Shown here: in pieces, positions 28,258-36,358 of the stretch | Layout: the number at the start of each line of letters is the position of its first letter | Position numbering within the stretch: the first letter of the stretch is position 1 | NCBI RefSeq assembly: GCF_001512285.1 | Contig: NZ_LNUV01000006.1 | Span: 32,721-96,720 of the forward strand | From: Arthrobacter sp. EpRS71 | GTDB lineage: Bacteria > Actinomycetota > Actinomycetes > Actinomycetales > Micrococcaceae | Direction of reading: 5' to 3' | Length of the DNA stretch: 64,000 nt | Notes under the pieces: model-generated | Told to the model about the DNA's origin: nothing | Databases searched by the model: none | Seen by the model: only the letters and a program-made list of their open reading frames with translations | Position numbers and translations under genes: made by a program

Positions 28258-28578
28258 GTGATCTTTATTGTGGTCAAGTTCAACGTCAAGCCCGACTGGT
28301 CCGAGCGTTGGCTGGATCTGGTGGCAGACTTCACCAAGGCCACCCGCGAAGAGCCCGGCAACCTGTGGTTCGACTGGTCCCGCAGTGTGGAGAACCCCCA
28401 CGAGTTCGTGCTGGTGGAAGCTTTCCAGGACGATGCCGCTGAGGCGCACGTCAACAGCGAGCACTTCAAGAAGGCCATGACTGACATGCCTCAGGCTCTG
28501 GTGGAGACTCCGCACATCATCAGCCGCCAGTTCGAAGGCAGCGGCTGGGACCGCATGGGTGAGCTGACCATCGCTTAG
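28258..28578 (+). CDS. antibiotic-biosynthesis-monooxygenase (ABM/YgiN-like) protein
   Basis: A 106-residue ferredoxin-like-fold protein: FIVVKFNVKPDWSERWLDLV, ATREEPGNLWFDWSRSVENP, EFVLVEAFQDDAAEAHVNSE and HFKKAM, the order seen in YgiN/ABM dimers. Such proteins act as cofactor-free monooxygenases or handle quinols or small aromatics; the substrate is unknown. It starts with GTG and lies between two terminators, so it is a single-gene transcript. Confidence 0.82.
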   Translation: MIFIVVKFNVKPDWSERWLDLVADFTKATREEPGNLWFDWSRSVENPHEFVLVEAFQDDAAEAHVNSEHFKKAMTDMPQALVETPHIISRQFEGSGWDRMGELTIA

Positions 28579-28610
28579 GGTGTACGGTCACCACCCAGTT
28601 TGAACTGCAG

Positions 28611-28651
28611 ACGCCCCCGACACGCCCAAAGCCGCGGCGAGTCGGGGGCGT
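28611..28651 (+). terminator. intrinsic terminator after the ABM gene
   Basis: A perfect 11-base inverted repeat, ACGCCCCCGAC (28611-28621) and its complement (28641-28651), sits 32 bases past the stop codon. The T-run is short, so the strength is uncertain. Confidence 0.65.
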
Positions 28652-28702
28652 TCGTGCGCCTAAGTAGGTGGTGGAGGTACCGCTTGGTATCTCCTTGAGG
28701 CT

Positions 28703-28831
28703 ATGGACATCGCCCAAAAGGACGTCGAACTCAATCCAACCGATCCACAGGACTCATTATCGTCGCAGGTCAGGGCGGTGGACCACTATGGACTTGATGG
28801 AATCTTGAGCCAACTCAACAAGCCGTCTTGA
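28703..28831 (+). CDS. possible 42-residue small protein (uncertain)
   Basis: An ATG-started frame of 42 residues (begins MDIAQKDVELNPTDPQDS, ends LSQLNKPS) in the 332-base gap between the ABM gene and the exopolysaccharide operon. It has no signal, membrane segment or domain I recognise, and the upstream CTTGAGGCT is at best a weak ribosome site. It may instead be part of the untranslated leader of the operon. Otherwise the gap (28579-28910) holds only the terminator and a small GGCCT-CAA-AGGCC hairpin near 28857. Confidence 0.25.
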   Translation: MDIAQKDVELNPTDPQDSLSSQVRAVDHYGLDGILSQLNKPS

Positions 28832-28910
28832 GTTTCGTTCGGCAGTGTCTATGAGGTTGGCCTCAAAGGCCGACGGACACTTCCGCTGCTAGTTACTCAG
28901 GACTGCCAAC

Positions 28911-30932
28911 GTGACCCAAAACCCTGCCAGAACCCGCACCAGAGCCCATGCTGCGGGCATCATCCTCGCGTGCGCAGCAACCCTGGCACTCAGCGCGCTC
29001 GCTTCTCCGGCCGCCACCGCGGCGCCCACTGAAGGAGCAGCCCTCCAATCGTCGTCCGGTGTCTCGGCCCTGGCCGGCCAAGCTGAGCAGACGTTGGTAG
29101 TGCCGGTGACCGCGGGCCTGGAACCCACTCGGATCAAGGGAAGCATCCGGGTCACAGATAAGCCGGAAGGCACAGTGCGGGCGACGGTGAACGGCCGTGT
29201 AGTCCTCGAAACCCCTGCGGCGCCCGGCATTTCCCTCGACGCCGCAGTAACCAACGCCGACGTCACCATCGCTGATAACGCCGGCCAGCAATTGACCGTG
29301 GGGCTGCAATTCTTCCCTGCAACACCAACCATGTGCGTGGTCTCCAACGCCACGGCCACCCTCAACAACGTGGTGGTGGATTTCAGCGGAACAGCCAAGG
29401 CGCCCACCACGGTAGGCGAGTTCTTCCCGGCATCCGTGCCCGCCGTCGTGCTTCCCGTCCCCGCGGAGCCCGGTGCAGACGTTTCCGCTGCGATCATGAC
29501 CGCTTCCGCCGCCATGTCCCACCGCTACCCGGCCGCTGCCGTCAGCGTGGTTCCGGACGCCGAACTTCAGGCGCGCGCCGCAACCCTCCCGGCGGGCAGC
29601 CGCATCCTCAGCGTCGTCGCGGACCACGGCGAAACCGGCACCCGGCTCGCCACCGCAGCCGGGCTCCCGCAACTCATCCTCAGCGGCCACGACGAACAAC
29701 TCCGCAGTGCCGCCCGTGCGCTCGCCAGCGACAAGACCGCGCTCGCCGTGACGTCCTCGGTGACCGGGCTGACCTCGGCATTGCCCGCTTCGCCCGGCCT
29801 GACCCAGAGCCTGCAAGACCTCGGCAGCACTACGCTCAAGCTCTCCGGCTACGGCACTCCGGAATCGTATGTGGGCGTCACCCAATCACAGTTCGGCGGC
29901 CCCGTTTCTTCCGTGAAAGTCCAGCTCAAGGGCACGCACACGGCGGTCCCGGACAACGCCCAGGCGCAGCTTTCCGTCTTTTGGAATGACTACTTGCTGA
30001 GTTCAAAGAACCTCGACGGCGGCGATGCCTTCACGGTGGATGCCGACGTTCCAGCGGGGCAGCTTCAGGCGAAGAACGGCTTGCGGATTCGGCTCGCCGC
30101 CCTTCCTGCCGGCGGCGATTGCAGCGGGCCCGCTGGGATCATGCCCATGGAGGTCACCGTGGACACGGCGGGCAGCACGCTTACTGCAACCCGGGGTGGC
30201 TCCACGAAAGCCGGTTTTGCACGGTTCCCGCAGGCCTTCGGCCAGAGCGTTCCCGTGGCCTTCGGGGACGGCAACGCCCAGGCGAACACCGTCAACGCTG
30301 CGGCACTTGTAGCTTCCCTGCAGCGGGACAACGCCACGTTGTTGGACCCTCGTGTGGTGGGTTTGGACAGCTTGGCTGCTTCCAGTGAGTCCGGGGTGGT
30401 GGTGGGTGCCACCGCCGAGGTTGCCAACAAGCTTTCGGCGCCACTGCGTTTGGCTGAGTTCCGCACCATATCGCCGGACGACGTCGAATATGGCGTGGGT
30501 GCCTCCGCCCCGTTCGGCGTGTTGGAGGCTTTTGAGCAGGACGGCCGCGATCTGTTGCTTCTGGGCGCGTGGGCGCCGGAAGGGGACATGACTGCCGCGG
30601 CGGCGCTTCAGGCATCGCTGGCCTCCCATGTCAGTGGCGTTGAAGGAGGCTGGGCGTCGCTGTCCCGGAACCTCCTGGTCACGCAGCCCTCCGGAACTCC
30701 TGTGCTGTTGGAAAGCAATTCACTTGTTCCTCAGAAGGCCGTTACGGACGACTACCGCCCCTATGCCTGGTGGATCGGAGGTGCTGTGCTGGTGTTGGGT
30801 CTGGCGTTTGCTGTGCGCACTTTGCTGATGAGGCGCCGGGCCGCGGAAGCGCAGGCGTACGTGGATGCGGAGCAACAGGCCGGCCAACCGTCAGACGTTG
30901 CAGGATCGCCTGAAACGGGTCATGGCAAATAG
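28911..30932 (+). CDS. BcsB-like exported membrane-anchored protein of exopolysaccharide operon
   Basis: A 673-residue protein with an N-terminal signal peptide (AGIILACAATLALSALASPA, mature from about residue 40) and a C-terminal membrane helix (about 620-642) followed by a short basic cytoplasmic tail. The long outside part resembles the cellulose synthase regulatory subunit BcsB: repeated jelly-roll and flavodoxin-like segments such as VRATVNGRVVLET and SVFWNDYLLSSKNLDGGDAF. BcsB guides the growing chain out of the membrane synthase. GTG 28911 follows CAGGACTGCCAAC. It is the first gene of the c-di-GMP/glycosyltransferase operon. Similarity to BcsB is by architecture and short motifs, so the polymer need not be cellulose. 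Confidence 0.65.
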   Translation: MTQNPARTRTRAHAAGIILACAATLALSALASPAATAAPTEGAALQSSSGVSALAGQAEQTLVVPVTAGLEPTRIKGSIRVTDKPEGTVRATVNGRVVLETPAAPGISLDAAVTNADVTIADNAGQQLTVGLQFFPATPTMCVVSNATATLNNVVVDFSGTAKAPTTVGEFFPASVPAVVLPVPAEPGADVSAAIMTASAAMSHRYPAAAVSVVPDAELQARAATLPAGSRILSVVADHGETGTRLATAAGLPQLILSGHDEQLRSAARALASDKTALAVTSSVTGLTSALPASPGLTQSLQDLGSTTLKLSGYGTPESYVGVTQSQFGGPVSSVKVQLKGTHTAVPDNAQAQLSVFWNDYLLSSKNLDGGDAFTVDADVPAGQLQAKNGLRIRLAALPAGGDCSGPAGIMPMEVTVDTAGSTLTATRGGSTKAGFARFPQAFGQSVPVAFGDGNAQANTVNAAALVASLQRDNATLLDPRVVGLDSLAASSESGVVVGATAEVANKLSAPLRLAEFRTISPDDVEYGVGASAPFGVLEAFEQDGRDLLLLGAWAPEGDMTAAAALQASLASHVSGVEGGWASLSRNLLVTQPSGTPVLLESNSLVPQKAVTDDYRPYAWWIGGAVLVLGLAFAVRTLLMRRRAAEAQAYVDAEQQAGQPSDVAGSPETGHGK

Positions 30933-32616
30933 CGTCGCAACGCCACACCGCGCTGCCCACCGGGGGCCGGCGGTCCCCGCCGTGTTTGCCGTGGTGATGC
31001 GGGGCTGGGAACGGCTCGGCGCCCCGGTAGTTGGTCGCAAGGTTCCCGGCACCAGGATCGTCGCCGTGCTGGCTGCGATGGTGGGATACCTGGCCTGCCT
31101 CTACACGGTGGGACACGGCACCAACCTTGACTACTCCGACGCCCAAAGCCACCTGACCATTGCGCGCCGTATCTTTGACAGCAAGGCCCCTGGGTTCGAA
31201 CAACTGGGTACCGTATGGCTGCCCATGCCGCACCTGCTGCTGGCTCCGTTCGTGCTGAACATGTGGTTGTTCAGCACGGGCTGGGCCGCCGGGCTGTTGG
31301 GCATCCTGGCGCTGTCTGCCACGGCTACAGGGTTGTATCTCATTGCTGCCCGCCTCGGTTTGGGCCGTGCCGGGCGTCTTGCCACCACCTTGGTGGTCCT
31401 CGCGAACCCGGCAATCCTGTACGTCTACACCACGGCACTGACCGAGCCCGTGCTCATCATGTGCATAGTGGGCGGCATGGCGGGCCTGGCACACTGGGCT
31501 ACCAGCCGGCGTCGAATGAGTGCCGGAGAACTTGCCGTCTTCGCCGGTATTCCCTCAGCAGCGGCAGTTCTCTCGCGGTACGAAGGCTGGGCCCTGGTGA
31601 TGACCGGAACGCTGTTCGTGGTGATCGTTTCCAAGCGTCGAACCGGCAATTGGCGCGAGGCCCTCATCATGGCCGGGGGTTACGTGATGATTCCTGCCGC
31701 GGCGGTGCTTTGGTGGATCTCCTATAACTGGGCGATCTACGGAGACCCGCTGGAGTTCATGTTCGGGCAATACTCGGCTTACGCGCAGCAGAAGAACATC
31801 ACCGACGGCGGGTTGTTGCCGACCAAGGGCAACGCCGGCCTGACGCTGACTACTTTTCATTGGTCGCTGCTGGAGACAGTGGGCGTGGTGGTCCTCGCAC
31901 TGGCGGCGTGCGGCGCCGTCGTGCTGGTCTTCAGGCGAGGCTTTGCCAACAGCACCTTGCTGGTGGCGGTGACCGGCAGCGCCTATGCGTTCGCGCTGCT
32001 GAGCTTGTTCCTGGGCCAAACCGCCATCAACAATGATCATTCGCTGCCAGCCACGTGGTGGAACAACCGTTTTGCGCTGACGGCGTTGCCGTTGGTGGCA
32101 ATCCTGGCGGCCGTGTTCGTCCAGGAGCTGGCACGGCCCAGGCGGCTGAGGACCTGGCTGATTGGCGCCCTGCTGGCCGGGCTGGTGGTGCAAAACGCGT
32201 GGTGGAACGAGGATCCCACAGGGAGGCTGGCCGTGCTGGCGGAGGGGCGGATGTCTGCTGAATCCACCACAAACTCAACTGCTGCCGCGCGCTGGCTCAA
32301 GGAGCACTACCAGTCCGGTGGAATTCTCATGGACGAAAGTGCCCGCGGCAATGCGGTGCTCCCGGTCATGGGCATCCCGCTCAAGGAGATCTATAACCGG
32401 GCCTCCGGCGACTACTTTGGACCAGCCCTGGAGGACCCGGCGAAGTATGCACAATGGGTTTTCGTCAACGTGGAAGCGGGAACAGGTGCGCGTGACTCCG
32501 GGCCTGCAGACCTGGTCTACCAAGCCATGGTGAAGAGCCCGTCCTTCAACGTCCGCTACTCAGTGGCGTTCTCCACGCCAACCCACCGGATTTATGAAAG
32601 GTCCTCCGCCTCATGA
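30922..32616 (+). CDS. GT-C-fold membrane glycosyltransferase (GT39/ArnT-like)
   Basis: A 564-residue polytopic membrane protein with about a dozen helices. Its first outside loop carries the acidic motif DYSDAQSH (Asp70, Asp73), the position of the catalytic acidic residues in lipid-linked-sugar transferases of the PMT/ArnT (GT-C) type. The C-terminal about 140 residues lie outside and are soluble. It likely adds a sugar from a polyprenyl-phosphate donor to the polymer or a protein. The start is uncertain: ATG 30922 overlaps the previous gene by 11 bases, and an ATG at 30865 is also in frame. It overlaps the next gene by 4 bases (ATGA). Confidence 0.72.
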   Translation: MANSVATPHRAAHRGPAVPAVFAVVMRGWERLGAPVVGRKVPGTRIVAVLAAMVGYLACLYTVGHGTNLDYSDAQSHLTIARRIFDSKAPGFEQLGTVWLPMPHLLLAPFVLNMWLFSTGWAAGLLGILALSATATGLYLIAARLGLGRAGRLATTLVVLANPAILYVYTTALTEPVLIMCIVGGMAGLAHWATSRRRMSAGELAVFAGIPSAAAVLSRYEGWALVMTGTLFVVIVSKRRTGNWREALIMAGGYVMIPAAAVLWWISYNWAIYGDPLEFMFGQYSAYAQQKNITDGGLLPTKGNAGLTLTTFHWSLLETVGVVVLALAACGAVVLVFRRGFANSTLLVAVTGSAYAFALLSLFLGQTAINNDHSLPATWWNNRFALTALPLVAILAAVFVQELARPRRLRTWLIGALLAGLVVQNAWWNEDPTGRLAVLAEGRMSAESTTNSTAAARWLKEHYQSGGILMDESARGNAVLPVMGIPLKEIYNRASGDYFGPALEDPAKYAQWVFVNVEAGTGARDSGPADLVYQAMVKSPSFNVRYSVAFSTPTHRIYERSSAS

Positions 32617-34571
32617 CACCCACATCCCGGTCCGGAGCCCGTCAGCTCAATCGGCAGTCGATCGGACAGACGCTGCTCGCGGCAGGGCTGGTGACTCCCG
32701 AACAGCTGGGGCGTGCGCTGGACCGTGCCGCGAGCGAAGGCGGGTTGCTGGGCAGGCACCTCATCCTGGAAGCCGGCCTGGACCGCCGTCGTATTTATGA
32801 GGTGCTTGCCCGGCAGTGGGATGCCCCGCTGGTTGACCTCATGGCGGAACCTCCAGCCGACGCCCTCATGGAGAAGCTCGGTTACAGCGGGCTGGGGGAG
32901 CCTCAGTGGCTGCCATGGCGGATGGACGGAGACGTGCTGGTTGTAGCGACTGCGGTGGCTCCGTCTTCCGAAATAGCGGAGGAGGCGACGCTGCGTTTCG
33001 GCGCGGCGGACGTGGAGTTCCGCACCACCACGGACTGGGACATCAACCAGTCCATCCAGCGCTCGTTCCGCCGCCACCTCCTCTACGAGTCAGCTGAGCG
33101 CCTCGCGGAGGAACGGCCGGGGGAGTCTGCGCGCATTGCCCTGACGCGGTGGCAGCGTTTCCTTCCGGTGGTCCTCGTGGCAGGAACCATCCTGGCATTC
33201 GTCATCTCGCCGCTGACAGCCATCATTGTGTTGTTGGCGGTGGCCAACATCGTCTTCCTGGTGAGCATCGGCTTTAAGTCCTTGGCCAGTCTCCGGTATC
33301 CCTTCGACCAACTGCACGATTCCGCCGTGGCGAAGGCCAGGAACCGGGAGCGTGCGCGTCGTGGCCTTCCGCCAGTGGAAGAGGAACGGGTTCCAGACTC
33401 TGAGCTGCCTATGTACACCATCCTGGTGCCGGTGTTCCGGGAGGCGAACATCATCGATAAATTGCTGACCAACCTGGGCCAACTGGATTACCCCCGGTCC
33501 AAGCTGGACGTGCTGGTCCTCCTCGAAGAGGACGACGCAGAAACGATCGCTGCCGCAAAGGCCTCACGGCCTCCAGAGTACGTCCGCATCCTGGTAGTCC
33601 CCAAGGGTGACCCCCAAACAAAACCGCGGGCCTGCAACTACGGCTTGACCTTTGCCCGCGGCGATTACGTGGTGATTTACGACGCCGAGGACCGACCCGA
33701 ACCGGGCCAGCTCAGGGCTTCCATCGCCGCCTTCACTCAGGATGAATTCGAGCGGGAGCATCTCAATCCCGGGCGCAAGCCACTCATCTGCGTCCAGGCG
33801 GCCCTGAACTACTTCAATGCAGACCAAAACGTTCTCACCCGGCTGTTCACCATCGAATACACGCACTGGTTCGATTCCATGTTGCCCGGTCTGGACAACT
33901 CCGGCATCCCGTTGCCGTTGGGAGGTACGTCCAACCACTTTGTCACGTCCCTGCTGAAGGAAGTAGGCGCATGGGATCCCTGGAATGTCACCGAGGACGC
34001 GGACCTGGGACTCAGGGCAGCGGTGGACGGGTACCGTGTGGGAGTCATCAACTCCACCACGTGGGAAGAAGCGTGCTCGCAGGTGCCGGCGTGGATCAAG
34101 CAGCGCACCCGGTGGATCAAGGGTTATATGATCACGTCCGCGGTGAACACCCGGAACTCCGTGCGCTATATGAAAAGCACCGGAATCGCCGGCACCGTCG
34201 GGTTCCTTGGCCTGATTCTGGGAACGCCATTGGCCTTCCTGGCGTACCCGCTGGTGGTGGGATTCACCATAGTGACCTACATCGGCTACGACATTGTGGG
34301 TTTGGTCCTCCCGTCATGGCTGCTGGTGGGCGGTGTGGTGTCCATGCTGTTCGGTAACGCCATGATGATCATCGTCTCCGGCCTTGCCACCTTGCGCCGT
34401 CACGGATGGCGGATTGCGATCTTCGCTCTGCTCAACCCGTTTTACTGGGTATTGCACTCGGTGGCCGCGTGGCGGGCAGCATGGCAGATGCTGACGAGCC
34501 CGCACAAGTGGGAGAAGACACCTCACGGACTGGAAGCGGAATATCACGACGACGGCCACTGGGTTGGGTGA
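32613..34571 (+). CDS. processive GT2 glycosyltransferase with N-terminal MshEN c-di-GMP receptor-type domain
   Basis: A 652-residue fusion. Residues 15-76 match the MshEN (GspE/PilB N-terminal) domain with its two tandem motifs: IGQTLLAAGLVTPEQLGRAL (17-36) and LGRHLILEAGLDRRRIYEVL (46-65). Two helices (about 170-215) precede a BcsA-like GT2 domain with DAED (357-360), TED (460-462) and QRTRW (497-501), the signature of processive synthases such as cellulose or hyaluronan synthase. More helices follow (about 520-610). No PilZ domain is present. MshEN domains bind cyclic-di-GMP in MshE; in both motifs the usual leading Arg of RLG is replaced (Ser16, Leu46), so binding strength is uncertain. 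It probably polymerises and exports a beta-glycan under c-di-GMP control. Confidence 0.83.
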   Translation: MTPTSRSGARQLNRQSIGQTLLAAGLVTPEQLGRALDRAASEGGLLGRHLILEAGLDRRRIYEVLARQWDAPLVDLMAEPPADALMEKLGYSGLGEPQWLPWRMDGDVLVVATAVAPSSEIAEEATLRFGAADVEFRTTTDWDINQSIQRSFRRHLLYESAERLAEERPGESARIALTRWQRFLPVVLVAGTILAFVISPLTAIIVLLAVANIVFLVSIGFKSLASLRYPFDQLHDSAVAKARNRERARRGLPPVEEERVPDSELPMYTILVPVFREANIIDKLLTNLGQLDYPRSKLDVLVLLEEDDAETIAAAKASRPPEYVRILVVPKGDPQTKPRACNYGLTFARGDYVVIYDAEDRPEPGQLRASIAAFTQDEFEREHLNPGRKPLICVQAALNYFNADQNVLTRLFTIEYTHWFDSMLPGLDNSGIPLPLGGTSNHFVTSLLKEVGAWDPWNVTEDADLGLRAAVDGYRVGVINSTTWEEACSQVPAWIKQRTRWIKGYMITSAVNTRNSVRYMKSTGIAGTVGFLGLILGTPLAFLAYPLVVGFTIVTYIGYDIVGLVLPSWLLVGGVVSMLFGNAMMIIVSGLATLRRHGWRIAIFALLNPFYWVLHSVAAWRAAWQMLTSPHKWEKTPHGLEAEYHDDGHWVG

Positions 34572-34679
34572 GGAACCACACCGTATCTTGAGCCAATCTT
34601 GAGCAAACCCAGCATTGAGGTTGAGGAAGCGCCGGGACACTGAACTCAAAGCGAAGGATGACCAGCTGAGGGGGTTGGC

Positions 34680-35858
34680 ATGGAGCTCGATGCATTCTCA
34701 GTGAGAGTTGCCCTGGGCGTGGTCACCGTGACGCTCCTGATGCTGTTCTGTACATCCTTCCACCGCACACGCTCGCCGTACGCTGGCTGGTGGAGCCTGG
34801 CTTTACTCGAGTTCATGGTGGGCAACGCCGCCTTCCTCCTCAATGGGACCCCCCACCAGGCGTGGGCCAATCCGGTAGGCAACGTCCTTGTGGTGGCAGG
34901 AGCTTTCAGCGTTTGGGCCGGAGCCAAGACCCTCCGGGACCGGAAAGCCGCGCCGTGGCAGCTGGCCGTTGGCCCGGTCGTTACAGCCATCGCATCCTTT
35001 CTGGAAAGCCCGGGAAACAACGTCTGGTCCGGTGGCTTCGTCTATCTGGCCATGATGACCCTGGGCATAGCATTGGCCGCCTACGATCTCTGGTTTATCA
35101 AGGCCTCGCATTCCCAGGTCCACAAAGCATTGTCCTTGGCTGCAGGCCTTCTGGCCGCCTACTACCTGAGCCGATGGATGGTTTACGCCTTCGAAGGGCC
35201 GGCAAGCCACACGTTCCGGACATACTTTGGGCCCGGACCTTCCGCCCTGATATCCATGGTGCTCCTGGTCACGGTCTCCTTCAGCATGACTGCCCTGACC
35301 AGCGACCAACTCATCAAAGGCCTCCGCGAACGTGCCACCCGCGATCACCTCACGGGACTCCTCAATCGCGGAGCCTTCCTGGACCTTGCCACCACCGAGC
35401 TTGACCGCCTGCACGCCACAGGATGCGGCGCAGCTGTGATCCTGGCGGATTTGGACCACTTTAAGGCCGTCAACGATGAACACGGCCACGGAGCAGGGGA
35501 TGTGGCCTTGCGGGCTTTTGCCGAAGCCTGCGTCTCCTCCGTCCGGTCCACGGACCTCATTGGACGCTATGGAGGGGAAGAGTTCATCCTCTTCCTGCCG
35601 GGGGCAACGCAGGAGCGGGCCGAGGACATCGCCACTGAAATCAGCCACCGGATGGCGGCCATGCCGGCCCCCGACGGCGTGCTGTTCCCCACCGTCAGCT
35701 ACGGAGTGACATCAAGTATTCCCGCGGCCGCCGACCTCAATTTCATGATCGAGGTAGCTGACGCAGCCCTCTACAGCGCAAAGGCGCAGGGCAGAAACAG
35801 GATTGTAGGAGCCGACCGCCCGGAGGCGGCCACCATAGCGGATGAGGCAAGATCATGA
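34680..35858 (+). CDS. membrane diguanylate cyclase (GGDEF)
   Basis: A 392-residue protein with about six N-terminal membrane helices (residues 1-215) as a sensor, then a GGDEF domain with RDHLTGLLNRGAF, DLDHFKAVNDEHGH and an intact active loop GGEEF (298-302). An inhibitory I-site RxxD (RSTD, 289-292) lies exactly five residues before it, so product feedback is expected. It makes cyclic-di-GMP from two GTP. GAGGGGGTTGGC precedes the ATG. It begins 108 bases after the synthase gene, in the same direction, and overlaps the next gene (ATGA). The likely local target is the MshEN domain of the synthase. Confidence 0.9.
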   Translation: MELDAFSVRVALGVVTVTLLMLFCTSFHRTRSPYAGWWSLALLEFMVGNAAFLLNGTPHQAWANPVGNVLVVAGAFSVWAGAKTLRDRKAAPWQLAVGPVVTAIASFLESPGNNVWSGGFVYLAMMTLGIALAAYDLWFIKASHSQVHKALSLAAGLLAAYYLSRWMVYAFEGPASHTFRTYFGPGPSALISMVLLVTVSFSMTALTSDQLIKGLRERATRDHLTGLLNRGAFLDLATTELDRLHATGCGAAVILADLDHFKAVNDEHGHGAGDVALRAFAEACVSSVRSTDLIGRYGGEEFILFLPGATQERAEDIATEISHRMAAMPAPDGVLFPTVSYGVTSSIPAAADLNFMIEVADAALYSAKAQGRNRIVGADRPEAATIADEARS

Positions 35859-36358
35859 CGTTCAACGAACTCACCACCCGGATCCAGATCCAGCACACCC
35901 AGGAACTGTCCGCGTTCCGCCAGGACATTACCAGCCCACCCTACAAAGCAGGAACAGCCACCACACTGAACGCTGATCGCCGCTCGGTCAGAATGGGGCC
36001 CGTGCAATCGGTGGAGGACAGCAACGCGAACCTGACAATAGTGGCCGACGTCGAAGGCCTCGCCTGGTTCACAGCGGACAAAGGTCTCCTGGGTAGCTGC
36101 ATCACGGTGTCCATTGCCGGTCACCGCAGGAACACCGGGACGCGGATCCACCTCCCCCTCGCGGAATGCGATGCTTGGATTGAAGCGATCCTCGGAGGGG
36201 CATGGATCACCCACGTGTACCGCGCGGGCAACAAGGTGGAACCGGATGGAAGGTTGGACATTGCCTCGTACCGGCTCTTCTTGGACGAACGCCGCAACCC
36301 CGTCTCCAAGCCCCAGGCTGTTGCCGACGCAACGCTGCGACGCCTGGAAGAGTCGTGA
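35855..36358 (+). CDS. unknown soluble protein between two c-di-GMP enzymes
   Basis: A 167-residue protein with no signal peptide or membrane helix. It is coupled to both neighbours (ATGA overlap upstream, GTGA downstream), so it is made in step with the cyclase and the GGDEF-EAL protein. I do not recognise a domain. A loose RRSVR (42-46) recalls the RxxxR of PilZ, but the spacing to TVSIAG (84-89) is too long and the rest does not fit. A regulatory or adaptor role is only inferred from position. Confidence 0.6.
   Translation: MTFNELTTRIQIQHTQELSAFRQDITSPPYKAGTATTLNADRRSVRMGPVQSVEDSNANLTIVADVEGLAWFTADKGLLGSCITVSIAGHRRNTGTRIHLPLAECDAWIEAILGGAWITHVYRAGNKVEPDGRLDIASYRLFLDERRNPVSKPQAVADATLRRLEES

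Noticed and set aside
28579..28910. c-di-GMP riboswitch before the exopolysaccharide operon
   Set aside because: I could not find the conserved GEMM core or its two-stem arrangement by eye.
34581..34611. Shared ATCTTGAGCCAA 12-mer with 28802-28813 considered as a flanking repeat of the operon
   Set aside because: A 12-base match is expected by chance many times in a window of this size, and no longer similarity surrounds it.
35855..36358. Degenerate PilZ domain in the 167-residue protein
   Set aside because: RRSVR and TVSIAG are present, but their spacing (about 38 residues) and the missing D/NxSxxG do not fit PilZ.
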